Part shown: positions 1-11,430 of the stretch, piece after piece | How positions within the stretch are numbered: position 1 is the stretch's first letter | Layout: every line of letters starts with the position of its first letter | Source: Macropodus opercularis | Taxonomy: Eukaryota > Chordata > Actinopteri > Anabantiformes > Osphronemidae | Assembly (NCBI GenBank): GCA_030770545.1 | Contig: CM061092.1 | Coordinates: 16,183,501 to 16,247,500 of the forward strand | DNA length: 64,000 nt | Reading direction: 5' to 3' | Notes under the pieces: model-generated | The model's database searches: none | Told to the model about the DNA's origin: nothing | What the model saw: only the letters and a program-made list of their open reading frames with translations | Position numbers and translations under genes: made by a program

Positions 1-210
1 TTTACTTCATCGTCAAATGTTGTATGAAGACTAGTTATTTAGTCTCCTCAAGTTCATCGTACTGGACCCGGCTAGTTTGATCTGTTTTATTGCTGTGGCT
101 GTGTATCTTGCCACAACAGGTACACGGAGAGAGGACAGGTGTAGAAGAACGAAGGAGGAATAAAAAGATAAACAGTTTGACCTTCTGTTTCTGCCAATTT
201 CCAGTGGTTG

Positions 211-231
211 CCCCCCCCCCCCCCCCCCCCC
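211..231 (+). repeat. C21 homopolymer
   Basis: A pure run of 21 C. Runs of G/C this long are much rarer than A/T runs in most vertebrate genomes; this window has several. Confidence 0.9.
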
Positions 232-699
232 ACCACTCCTTAGCCTTCTCTTTGCCTCTTTCGCCCTCAGCCCTGTGTCGGACGAATCCTTTTTGGAGGG
301 ATAAATAGCACTGCTGCGCTTTGATAGCCCCAGTCCCAAACAGCAGCTACCGATAAATAAAAGGAACTTTCTCCATTTATCTCTGCGAGAAAGAAGTTCC
401 TATTAGGGTCCCCATAGCCACAGGGCCTTTCCCTCCTTCATTGCACAGCTTTGTAGATTGCCTGCTTGGTTTAAGGTGCTATTGAGTGCTCACCAGGACA
501 ATTACATGCCAGGACCCCCCTCCGGAAATGTCCCTCCCCTCCACTTCCCTCTCCCGTCCTGTACCTCTGTGCCAGTGTTGCTCGAGATGCTATCCGAGAT
601 AGGGCTGGATGGGAATAGTGTGTGTGCGGTGCGTTGTGTAATTGCGTGTGCGTGTGTGTGTGTGAGCTCCCTGCTGGAAGAAGGGACGGAGGGGGTAGA

Positions 700-900
700 G
701 TGATAATGGCCCTCTGAATGGTATGGAATAAAGTATCATTGCTTAGTGCCTGGAGTCAGACAGTGATGCTAATGCAAATGGTTTTTACCCCCACCTTTCC
801 GTCTGGTATAATGATAGCCCCATAAACAGTATGTATGAAGAAACAGAGCGAAGGAGGTGTATAAATAAAAATAGCACACACCTCAGTGAAAATGACTTTT
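700..900. promoter_or_regulatory. Candidate enhancer with perfect POU octamer
   Basis: Contains GATGCTAATGCAAATGG with the octamer ATGCAAAT at 772-779, then GGTATAATGATAGCCCC. Low in repeats and more complex than the flanks. Called on motif texture only. Confidence 0.3.
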
Positions 901-2329
901 TGTTGCCTTCAGGGAACTTAAGACACACCTTTACACTTCTCCCCCCAGTTCTCCTCTATTTCCTACCTCTCTTGATATATATTTTTTTTTTATCATTTGA
1001 TAACATATAAAGTAGAGATTTCTGCGAGGAGCAATATAGCAGTGAGAAAGAGAATTGTGCTGGGTTTTAGAAAGACTTGGCCCTAGACAGGGCATGTCAA
1101 TCTCATTTCCAATGGCTTCAAAAAAATCAAGGTGTTTTTCGACATATAAAAAGAGATGTGTGTATTGGTTATAGGGTGCAGAAGTCCAAGACTTCACCTT
1201 GAGAAGATACTGATATTTTCTAGCACATTGTCAAATCATAAATATCCAATGCATCCAATGATGAATAGTTGCAGGAGAAGACACGCAAACACCCGAATGC
1301 TATTGTTTGTCTTTCGACTAAGTCTCTTTGAGGAAAGCGTTGTCTCAAGTGCAACTGTTCACAGTTTGAACCACAGCACGTGCAGAAGAAGAGAGGAGGG
1401 GGTAGCGGCGAAGTCATAAATCTTTGACCACAGAGGAGGGAGCGGGAAGGCTGATCCAGGATCGAGCTGAGGATCTTAGATTCTAGAGCGGCGCAAAAGG
1501 CGTCTATCAGAGCGAGGACAGCCTCGGTGCTCATCTGTACAGATGCATCAGCTATAGTTGCCTCCCGTCCCACAGCACCACCGGAGGAGGAGTTCACCAG
1601 TAGGAAGAGGAGCCCAGATGACGGGAGGATTCTGGAGATGGGCAGTCTGCGAACTCGCGGAGAGGATCATGCTAATCAAGGAGCCTGCAGAGCCTCGCGC
1701 TCATGCTCGGTCCCTCTCTTGCGTCTACTCCGTTTACCCAGTTTTGCTCTTGGAGCCTAAGCTCCTTTTATTTCATGGTGTCAGTTTTCAAAGGCTTTTG
1801 TCTTTTTGTCTTGTGAAAAAACTGTGTGACTTAGCCATTCATTTGTGGAGTGGACTTATTGTTGAACTGCTGAAATTGGCGAAATCTCGCATACAACAAA
1901 ACACATAATGATTTAATTTGTACTTTTTTAAAACACCCACCTCTCTTTTTCTGTTAAAGGCCAAAATAGTAGCTCTTCTAACTGAGGAAGCCTTATATAT
2001 AAATACTATAACTGGTCATCTCTTTCACATTGCCTTTGTAATATATCATTTGGCTTCACAGCGCCCTAATATCTGGGTAAAGTTTCATAAGGGTGCCTTT
2101 TGGCGGCCTGAGCTAAGTGGTCTTAGCTGCCTGTGATAGGCCTGTGTGCTGAGCAGGTTCTGGAGATAGCAGCTCTCTGGTGGCATGGCTTCTCTCATAG
2201 GTCCCTCCCTGGCAGAAAGCAAAAGAAAGGGAATAAAGAGGGGCTGGGAGAGAAAAGGAAAGAGGCAGGAGGGAATTGACACAGAGCTTGGCGAGGAGCC
2301 AGAGCCGGCCTCCTCGCGTCTAATGTACG
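901..2329. other. Intergenic, no gene seen
   Basis: Mixed-composition DNA. A minus-strand open frame of 125 codons (1220-1597) and a shorter plus-strand one cross it, but neither has a recognisable domain or codon signature. Confidence 0.6.
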
Positions 2330-2560
2330 AACGGGGATTTATTTAAACAGTGAGAAGAGAGGACAGCTTCACAGTGCCAGATTAATTCCGCTTTTTATTC
2401 AGAAAATAAAAGAGACTTTGAATTATTAAGAGATAGCAGGATTAGAAGCCTCTCTTTCCAACCCCAATCTACGCTCCTTTTAATTTCCACTTTATTAGAA
2501 TTCTTTTTGAAGTATTTTAATGTGGACAAAAGGAGAAGAAGAGAGAGAAAGCAGAAAATA
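2330..2560. promoter_or_regulatory. Candidate enhancer, homeodomain-rich
   Basis: ATTAATTCC (2381-2389), GAATTATTAAG (2420-2430) and GGATTAG (2439-2445) lie close together in AT-rich but non-repetitive sequence. Confidence 0.35.
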
Positions 2561-2834
2561 TTAAATATCAGTTAAACTGCATTAAACATAAGCCCAAGCC
2601 TCAATTTTTTTTCACAGTCATATTGATCCTACTCTTTCACTTCTCAATTATCAACTTTTATTGTAGGTTCAGCCAAGTGCAGAGGCCGATTTCGAAATGA
2701 AACGGCTTCTATCTCCTATTCAGCCTTGGGGGCTAAGGGGCTGTGGTGGGGTTTCTCGCTCCTTCACACTCTTTCTTCACTTCACTTCCTTAAACCCCAC
2801 TCAGAATGTGTCAGCCAGGGCGATTGTGTAGCAC

Positions 2835-2865
2835 GAGGAGGAGGAGGAGGAGGAGAAGGAGGAGG
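2835..2865 (+). repeat. (GAG)n trinucleotide repeat
   Basis: About ten GAG units with one AAG interruption, next to a GC-richer stretch that leads into the candidate enhancer at 2960. Confidence 0.9.
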
Positions 2866-2959
2866 CTGCGATCTCACGTCTCCGCGGCTGAGGTCAGCTC
2901 GGAGGGTCGGCGAGGATCAACAGGAGAGGACAGGCACGGGTCAGGACTGTCTTGGTTAA

Positions 2960-3265
2960 ATGTACCGCAGCTGCCTTGCTGTAAAAAGGAAATGTGCCGC
3001 CGTTTCCAACGGTGACGCCATATTTTTAACCACCCTCTGTTTACTTAATATGCACTTCATGCTATATTCGCTTCTTAGCTCTCCATCTAGGGAGCAGCTT
3101 GCCCTCACATTACTGGCGAGCCAAACAGTGGAGCATTGTGCCCCTCTACAAATCTCAGCAGCCATAGGAATTTGATTGTGCCGGAGGATTCTCTCTGTCA
3201 GACAACCGGTCCATAATCTCTGGCAATTCTTTGTGCAGGAGGATTACCACTGAAAGTGTTACCAC
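2960..3265. promoter_or_regulatory. Candidate enhancer with FOX-type site
   Basis: Includes TGTTTAC (3039-3045) and ACTTAATATGCA in balanced, non-repetitive sequence with no sustained open frame. Confidence 0.3.
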
Positions 3266-3845
3266 ATATTTACAACTACTCCACTAACTCTCAACAGGCT
3301 CTCCTGCATCCAGCCCAGCCACAGCTAAGCCATGGGGTTAACATAGGAAATCAAGCCGAGATGCAGGACATCTCCTTCTAAATCTAAGCGTGAGCTGTAT
3401 CTGTGTAAATACTAAGGTGTTGGGGCGTTTACACTGTCGAGTTTAGCACAGATTTAACCTTCAGGATTACCTGTGTTGAGAATAAAAATGGGGGGGGGAA
3501 GCATCTGTTAATGTGTAAAGCACTTGACCTGTCTCCATGGCCTCCCCGGGGATTGATCAGCTGACCGACAGCAAACACACGGGCGTTCATGTGGAAAATG
3601 ATCCCTTTGTAATTTAGGTAGAGTGTGTTCTGTGGCTAAATTATGGATTGAGAGTATTTGTTTCCAACTCCAACCAACCAGAGCCAGAGAGTGTGGCCTG
3701 AACTTTAGTATTGCTTGTTACATAAGATTTGTGTGGTATAGTTTCTGTCCTAACCCTTCCTAATTGGATCCAGGATCAGCTGGGGTTAACCCCTTCCTTT
3801 CTGATACTAATTGTTATTTTCTAAATCAGTATGAATTACAACCAC
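3266..3845. other. Intergenic, nothing recognised
   Basis: A G8 run at about 3491 and otherwise unremarkable sequence up to the SINE boundary. Confidence 0.6.
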
Positions 3846-3999
3846 TCAGTCTCCAGTCAACCTAACTGACTATCTTTGGACTCCGGGATAAAACCCATGC
3901 GAACACGAGGAGAACAAGGTACCAGGATGAACCCCTGGATTTGAACCCAGGACCTTCTTGCTGTAAGGCAAGAACGCTAACCACTATGTGCTGCCCCCC
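3846..3999 (-). mobile_element. tRNA-derived SINE, head portion (minus strand)
   Basis: Read on the minus strand it begins with a tRNA-like head: an A-box-like TAGTGGTTAGC (within 3967-3986) and a perfect B box GGTTCAAATCC (3937-3947), followed by a body that includes CCGGAGTCCAAAGATAGTCAG. The same body motif (TCCAAAGACATGCAGTTAGG form) is found in the copy at 42801-43130. This is a very common teleost SINE type. The copy is 5'-complete but lacks the 3' half and the tetranucleotide tail. Confidence 0.75.
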
Positions 4000-4949
4000 A
4001 GTGTGAATTCTAAAAAACTCACCAAGTTCATAAAACTGCAGTATATACCGTGTTTACTATGTCCACGCTTATTTGCTCTTCTTGATGCTAAAGCAAAGCG
4101 CGGGTCAAGAGGCCGTTCGAGCGGTCCTCCCTTTAGCATCTGGGCCTTTATCGCTCCATCAGAGCCCAAGTGTTTCATTCAAAGTCTGACTAGATAGGCC
4201 ATGTGTCTGGCTGTTGTTATTGAAATAAACTGGGCCCGTGCTGCCATCTCGACCTACCCCAACCCCCCCCACCTCTCGCCCCTGTCTATTCTGAACAAGT
4301 GTATCTTCAGAAACACGCCAGCTTGTTATGGTAATGACCTGTGTGCTTTCTCCACATTCTGTGTGTGTGTGTGCTGGGGGGAAAGGCTTTGCCTCTAGGG
4401 GGTTTATAGGGTTACAAACCTAACAGGATGTGCTGGGGCAGGGCTTGTTAAACAAAAAAACCAAAACCATACTTGACTTGTCCAGTCAATGTACAATGTT
4501 CAGTAAATTATTAATCACTGGATTATTACATATTGTACATATACTAGAACTGCATTGCATTCAAATGTGAATAAGACATTTTTGCTACATAAATACATAG
4601 AAATGTGAGAAATTCCGTTGTGCGATGCCTCCACTGTCTCTATCACACACACACACACACACACACAAAGACACACATACAAACCAAACTATTATGTCAG
4701 CTAGACTCATGGCATATGTGAGATCTTATTTCCATCATTACAAAAATGCTGGGCACAAACTGACAAGCATAACCTAAGCACTAAATGGAAATCATCCAAT
4801 ATCTGATGCTAACAACAGCCAACAGTAGGTGGAAAAGTGTCGCTTCTTTGACAAGAGAAATCCCTGGCAAATAATCCGCCGGAATGTCGACTGGATGGGT
4901 TTAGGAGGAAGAACTACAACTACATACGGCTAAGGCAGGAAATATTCCT
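4000..4949. other. Intergenic with CA microsatellite
   Basis: Apart from the (CA)12 tract and a short TG tract near 4363, I see no gene, repeat family or strong motif cluster. Confidence 0.6.
4644..4667 (+). repeat. (CA)12 microsatellite
   Basis: Twelve uninterrupted CA units, followed by imperfect ACACACATACA. Confidence 0.95.
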
Positions 4950-5230
4950 CATGCACTGTGTCCTGCTGTACAGGGCTATAATTAAAATAGCAATGAATTC
5001 AACCCCCAGACAGGAGCCCCTCTAAAAGCCAATTGTGGGGCCAGATAGCATAAAAAAGAATTGTGTGCGAAGGAAAATAAACAGAGAACAATGTCAAAAC
5101 TCTGTGTTGAAAGAATAGCGATAAGGATCATCTATTTAAACAAACCTAATGCTTGACTGCTTGTTGTGAGCTACATTTCATACATAAAATATGTTCTGTC
5201 ACTGATATTGGCCCTTATCTAAAGGGAGAG
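4950..5230. promoter_or_regulatory. Candidate enhancer with SOX site
   Basis: Contains TATAATTAAAATAGCAATG (about 4978-4996), AATTGTGTG and a SOX core AACAATG at 5087-5093. Confidence 0.3.
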
Positions 5231-5467
5231 AGGCAGACAAAATTTGCAGCCTGTGTGCAAGCAATGGGCTGTTTGTGGAGAGTGATAGAGGCCCAGAGCT
5301 GGAGATGCACGGCAGATAGCATCTGTCTGTCTGTCAGGCGTGCAGGCGGGCTGGAGCGGTGGGGAAACACAGGGAGGAAGAGACAGAGGAGGGGGCAGGA
5401 GACCGAGTGGAAGGACAATCAGTCCAAAAGGCCCTGCCTCCTGAGGAAATAGGTGACTCCCAGCATG

Positions 5468-5483
5468 CCCCCCCCCCCCCCCC
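5468..5483 (+). repeat. C16 homopolymer
   Basis: 16 consecutive C followed by a CT-rich stretch. Confidence 0.9.
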
Positions 5484-7095
5484 TCCTCTCCCTCCCACAT
5501 CTTACAAATGCCAGTTTACTTGTAGGATATTCCCCGGTGGACTGTGACCACAAAGAGAATGTAAACAATACGCAAACTGCCAGCGCCCTGGTGGGGCGGC
5601 GTGTTAAATGCGAGGCATGTAGCAACAATGAGTCACGTTAAGCGAAGTCGCAGAGGTTGCGAGGTAAATGCGAAACCGCACGGCGGTTGTCTTTGGACCT
5701 TTGCTGCGATCCAATCAGAGCTTAGCCGTTATCACGTTGACCCCCCTCATTATGTAACTGACCTTGGTGTTAGAGCAGCGCTCATGATGAATTAGACCGG
5801 CGAACCGAGAACACACCAGCACAGCAAAGTCAAGGCTGCGGCAGCCGCCCAGGGGCAGATACTGTTAGCGGGTAGGACATTTCACACTACAAAAGCACAG
5901 AGGTCAGGTGACCACCGAGCCCTGAACGCAACAGCAACCCTCTGTTTATTGTCCCTCATAATGAAATGATCACAATCGGAGACAAGTATGTTTATTGTTT
6001 GATGTTTAGCATTCGCCTCTTAGGCAGAAGATGTGAGAGGGCAAGGGTGGAAGTGTTCAAATGCAATTGCCAGTGTTTTCCTACCTGGGCTGTGTAGACT
6101 AGAGGGGATATTTAAACGGGATTATCTGTTGGAATAAGGTCTGAGATGCAAGATGCTACCGTGCTGAAAAATTCCATTTGTCAGATCACTGGCTTTCATG
6201 AATACTTAAGAATGGATGTGCGGGGACAAAAATCAACTGCTGAGTATTCCAGACTAATTACACTTGTAAAACACAGTGAGGCATATGAAAAATAAATATA
6301 TGCACTTAATTTAAAGGAAAAAAAGAGTCAAATATGGGATACATTCGGAGGATTGTAGCTACTCGTTCGAACCACGGAGGTGAATGACGGAGCAGGAGGG
6401 ATTACCAGGCGATGTCACGTTGCAGATGATTGAGCTGAAAATGAACGCGGCTCCACTTCATTCTAGCTATTTGCACATGACTATTAGCAGAACTCAGCTG
6501 AGGAATGAGCCTGTGAGTGCATCGCAATTTGATTTGTGAAGTGGAGTCTGAAAACTTTCTGTTTATCAATACGCAGGCCACTGTGCGGAATCTCTTTTGC
6601 CTACTATTGTATATGACCTGTCCAGGTGATTTGAGGCTGCTGGAGAAAACGCGCCGTTGTTTATCTAATGCATTGACTGAACTGATCAATATTCACCCGC
6701 CGTCCTGGAGAAATTCATTTTCTCTCTATATGACATTGTTTGTTAATGTTGTGTGTTGTTTTTCGCGTCCATGTCCAAGCATGAAAACGCGGCCCGGCAC
6801 ATGAACGTTGCTAAAACTGATGCACAATGCATCAGTACACATTGATTAGACCTTGCAATGACATTCATACACTTTACACAGCGCGACCGAAGACCTTAAA
6901 CTTCAAGGGATAATAAATGCTCTTTAAGATTATTAAGATCAGATATGACAGTAATGCAAACGTCTGCCTTAAAAATCAATGGCATACTTAAGCTGTGGTG
7001 AGTAATTATTTCTGTGATTAGTATTGATCAGCAGCGCACCTCTGTCAAGTTTCCATTTTATTGGTGCTGAGACAGAGTTCAGACAGCTGACACAG

Positions 7096-7113
7096 GTGTG
7101 TGTGTGTGTGTGT
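7096..7113 (+). repeat. (GT)9 microsatellite
   Basis: Nine GT units after ACACAG. Confidence 0.9.
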
Positions 7114-8219
7114 ACAAGTAAAATCTAATCGTGAAGTATCTGCTGTGTGTTTTCATGTAGCTGCTTCAATGGGAATAATAATCCACTCAGGGTTTCTCTC
7201 TAACGTTTCTTTTCTTTTCCTGTTTTTGTCTAAGTGCAATGCTGGCCCAGGAACAGCTCATAGCTTTGCATACGGAGCACAGGTAAAGAATGAGGCACCC
7301 ATCTTCAGGCTGTGTTTAGAGCTTTCACCTTCTCCCGCCTACTCGCTAACCTTTTATATGTTACTAAGCCAGCAGAAAGCAGTAAATGATAGCATCGCAA
7401 CCTGAAAGAGAGCCGTGAGCCTGAATACTTGAACTATGCAGGTAGTAACTTAGTGAAGTTTTCACCTCATAGTGAATTTGCACATCGTGATTGGTCATAA
7501 CAACAAACCACTGTGCTCTACATAGATACCAGTACAATACAGGCTTGTTATCCTACTTGGTGCTTGGTTTTATACTGTACGGGTTTCAGAGGTTCCCAGA
7601 ATGTGCCCGTAAACAAAACAAAAATCCAATCTGTTACTGACCCGCCTGAACATATTCACCAACAGCCTGTCAGGTAGAGCTCCGTGCCTCGAAAGTATAG
7701 ATATTGTTGTTGACAGGACTCACGAGGGGTTGTGGTGAAACATTTTACACGGCTGTGGTGAAGGACTACATCACTGTTCTCCCTATGATGTCACAAAAGG
7801 GAGAAATCCTGAGACAAGAGTTCTATAAAACAGGTAAATATGAAAAAGGAGGGGGTGCACTTCTGCAAACCTTAGTGTTAACAGACATGTTTTAGGCTTT
7901 GGTTTAAAGATACAGTATTTATCATCATACCCAGCATCACATTAGTTTAAGTGTTTTGTTCGCTAAATTAAATTATTTGAACATATGATTAAACACAAAC
8001 TTAATGGGCATTAATGTAAAATGTTTGATTGTGAATGTAAGTACACAAGTTTCGTTTATTCATTATTAGCCACTTTTTCATTTGAGTTACAGACACAAAC
8101 AGATTGTTTCTCTGTGGTTTTGCTAAAAGGCAAAGGGGCTGAGATCAGTAAGACAAGTGAGTGATCTATAGGTTTTTTCCTGAGACAGATTGTCTGGAAG
8201 GTTGCAGAGATTAGTCATA

Positions 8220-8340
8220 TCTGGGGCTTTTAAGAATGCTGCAAATTGTGGCCTTTCTTTAACGCGCCCGATAAGCCATTAAATGAAGGGAGCTGCCTTA
8301 TCAGCCCGCTGCTACCCATAAATCACAATTGCTCGCTCCC
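8220..8340. promoter_or_regulatory. Candidate enhancer with opposed GATA sites
   Basis: GATAAG (8270-8275) and CTTATC (8297-8302) face each other 21 bases apart, flanked by CATTAAATG and ATAAATCACAATTG. Confidence 0.35.
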
Positions 8341-9979
8341 CTCGCGTACCCCTGGTGGTTTCTATCTGCATCCTGGGGCTGGCAAGATCCCACCATCACC
8401 GCTGCTACCACCACCACCACCACATCACGCAGTAATCACACTATTTGCCTCCTAATTCACCCTCTACAGACAGTGCATTAGAAGCATTCTTTCATTACGT
8501 TTCCCACTCATCTGCTCACTCTTTCTGTCTGTTCTTCTCTGCCTCTCACTGACTGCCTCGCCTTGTGTGTATTCACAAGTCTTCAAACGGGGGGTGGGGG
8601 GGTGGGGGGGGAATCATTCTTCCTGCGAGTGCTATCAGACTTTAATCCACAGAAAAACACTGACACTTCACTACCAATTCAAATGAATAGGATGTGGAAA
8701 CAGGCTTTAATGGGATATTGTTCTCCTTTTGTCTCATTCAAACCAAAAGGAAAATAGAGTGGATAGCATAAGCTTTAATGAGCTTGTGTAAGTGACTCAC
8801 ATTTAATTATTTCTTTCTTTCTTCCTCGATAATAATGTGGCACTGACAGAGATTTTGTTGTGCTTGCCTGACAGTTTAAATTGCCTGAGCTCAGAGGTGG
8901 CTGAAAAAGAAATAATGTAACAATCAAAGCCCAGGATCATGTCAAAACCAAGAAATTCCATTTATAATGGGAGACAGAAGCAGTGTAGATGATAAAGTAA
9001 AGGGTGTGACTTAAATATGCTGTAACATACAAATATAAACATGTAGTAGTAGTTTCCAGTTGGATTCACAAATAAAGGTTTGATCATTAGCATTATATGT
9101 ACTATAGTATAGTATAGCACAGTATAGCATTATATACTGTAGTAATAAATAGCAGAGGAAGGCTCTATAGAGTATATACTGTCTGGATTCATGCCTCAGC
9201 AGCTGGTACTGATCTGTGACTGAGCTACTTTGACAGACACAAAGCGCTTCTAACCTCAGGTTTCATAAAGTTAGATGTTAAAAACATTTTTCTGCAGCAA
9301 AGCGTTACGTGACTAATATGTGAAGAGGTCAAGAGGATGACAGTCACCGAGATGTTAGAGCCGAGCATGTTTAGCTACAGGATGTGACACTGTCAGGTGT
9401 TATAACAGAGGTTGATACCTCACCGAGACTCAGGCAGCCACAGGGTTCGACTGTGGCCAGAAAGGAAGAGTGGTTTTCCTTCGCATCTGACTGTTGACAT
9501 GTAAGTGCTGCTATGAAACAGGACTGATCTGTTTGTTACTTACTGTATCTTTAGCTCTCCTTTATGCTTAGTTAATTGCATATTTTTGGCTGATATTAAT
9601 ATAAACGCCAGCATCGTGTGTTGACTCCATTAATAATAAGTCATAATAGTAGTTCAGTACCTACCATGTCAATTAAAGATTATTTTTCAGAAATTGTGAT
9701 TGTTTGCTTGAAAATTTGGTATTAGAGCTTGTGGTAAATAAGTCTTTGGAAACATTGGTCATCCAATTGTTTGTTTTACCACAAAAGATCCAAATGACAT
9801 TTTAAAGAGCGTGCATGAATTAAGAAATCAAAAACAAAGTTCAGTTATGACCTACAAATCAAATTCTGTAAAACTGAATGAATGTTAAATTGTGTCACTG
9901 TACACAGTCACTCAAAGGTTTACAGTGTTGATAATATAATAGATTTGCACAAAAGCTCTGAGATCTTTTCTTTTACATT
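8341..9979. other. Intergenic with G run and TATAG repeat
   Basis: Contains a CCA-rich stretch (8393-8425), the G-run cluster at 8589 and an imperfect TATAG tandem at about 9103-9130. No gene recognised. Confidence 0.6.
8589..8611 (+). repeat. Interrupted G run with G-quadruplex potential
   Basis: Runs of G6, G7 and G8 are separated by single T residues, allowing a very short-loop G-quadruplex on the plus strand. Confidence 0.85.
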
Positions 9980-10320
9980 CATCCTAATTACACGGAGACC
10001 TTTTCATGGCCACGCGTGCGCTTATCGCCGTGCACCTGTGTGGCAGGTGATAGAGGTGAGAGTGGAGGCGGCCTGCGTGGCAGCGGCAGGGCTGATGGAG
10101 CGGCTAAGCCGGAGCAGGAGTTAGCAGCGTAGGCCTGGCCTGTGTTGTTGCAGGAGACCTAACTGGAGACAGATTAAGGACTGTGCATTTATCTTTGCTT
10201 GTAAATGAGTGACTGGCCAGTGTTGTTACTGCCAGGCCAGGGTATTGGAACAAGAGGCTTAAGATGTTATCAGGGAATGCTGTGCCTGCAGGCACTCTGA
10301 AGATTATAAGGCACGGAAAA
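9980..10320. promoter_or_regulatory. Candidate enhancer with 14-bp palindrome
   Basis: GC-richer non-repetitive block with the perfect palindrome GTGCCTGCAGGCAC at 10282-10295 and a CTGGCC/GGCCAG pair around 10213-10240. Confidence 0.3.
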
Positions 10321-11129
10321 AGACAGTGGGAAAAGTGTTGACAAACAACCAGGGGTTATTAAACGTTAATTATATGCTAAGCTAACTCTCTCTGACCCAT
10401 CAACACAAAGCTTATGAGACCTTTGGGGTTCAGCGTCCCTTTATCAAGGTCAGAAGTCATCTGTTCAGTTTGATTGCCTTGGAGCTTCATGCGTTAAATA
10501 GACAATAAGTATCACGACTCTTCACTGTCATTCTGTGTTTAGAGTTGAGAACATGAACATTAATATGTTATGGTCTAAAGATAATTGTCCTGCATGATTT
10601 CATACTTATCCTTTCTCAATCTGTTTGCGTTATTCACTGATTCTGGATCTTTATTTCTACCAAATCTTGAATTGTTGTCGTTTTGCCAAAGATGCTTTTA
10701 TGGGGCGTGGGAGTTTTGTGTTGGTGGAATAAGAAAACATGAGTGTTTTTAACTGTACACCCAACATTCATGACCTTCCTTCATACAGTAGCTCTGTTAA
10801 CTAAGTGCTTATTAAAGCGGTTAGCATCTGAACTAACATGATGATTTACTGACTCACTTGCTGATTTTGGAAGAGAAGAAAGGCAAAAACACGTGGGAAA
10901 TAAAATGATCTGTCATTTCTGTCTGTTGTGAGTTTGAGAACAGTGCATCCATGTTTTGTTTAATACATCAACATCCTGGAAAATTCCTTGAGTGTGTCAA
11001 TAAAACTAACCTACAGAGCATAAAACAAACACAATATAAATAAAGAAATATACAGCATAATAAAGCACAGAAAATGGAATCATGAAAAAATGCCCATGGG
11101 AAAAGTTTTTAAATACAAATGAATGGAAC
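10321..11129. other. Intergenic, nothing recognised
   Basis: AT-rich and locally A-rich (about 11020-11110). No repeat family or coding signal. Confidence 0.6.
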
Positions 11130-11430
11130 AGTTTCGCCAGAGATATAATGATGTTATTGGAGTCACAGACACTCATTACCCTTGATGATTAATGACTTGA
11201 CTATTAAAATTCTCACATCCGCTTTTAACCTCGCTTGCAACACATTTATCTCTGCTCGTGCTTTTATGAGCTGCAGCCCTGTACGAGATGCAGAGATGAT
11301 TTGTTAAACCTAGGAAGCCAGGTGATGGGTGCACTAATTTGTGAAGCTATCAAGCACTGGCATAACCTCCTGCGATGAGTCCAAATGGATCTGCTTTCCC
11401 AAATTGTTCTCAATCCAGTATTGCCATGGA
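11130..11430. promoter_or_regulatory. Candidate enhancer
   Basis: Has ATTAATG (11188-11194), several ATTA cores and balanced downstream sequence with GCTGCAGC. Low in repeats. Confidence 0.3.

Larger units (their letters stand above)
5231..8219. other. Intergenic, mostly unassigned
   Basis: Holds the C16 run and (GT)9. The stretches 5560-5830 and 6060-6230 are GC-balanced and low in repeats and might be further regulatory blocks, but show no distinctive motif cluster. No gene found. Confidence 0.5.

Noticed and set aside
1220..1597. 125-codon open frame on the minus strand
   Set aside because: The N-terminal half looks protein-like (helical, leucine-rich) but matches nothing known, has no splice context that I can defend, and is within chance length.
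3937..3986. tRNA gene on the minus strand
   Set aside because: The A and B boxes belong to a SINE head; there is no complete cloverleaf with an acceptor stem.
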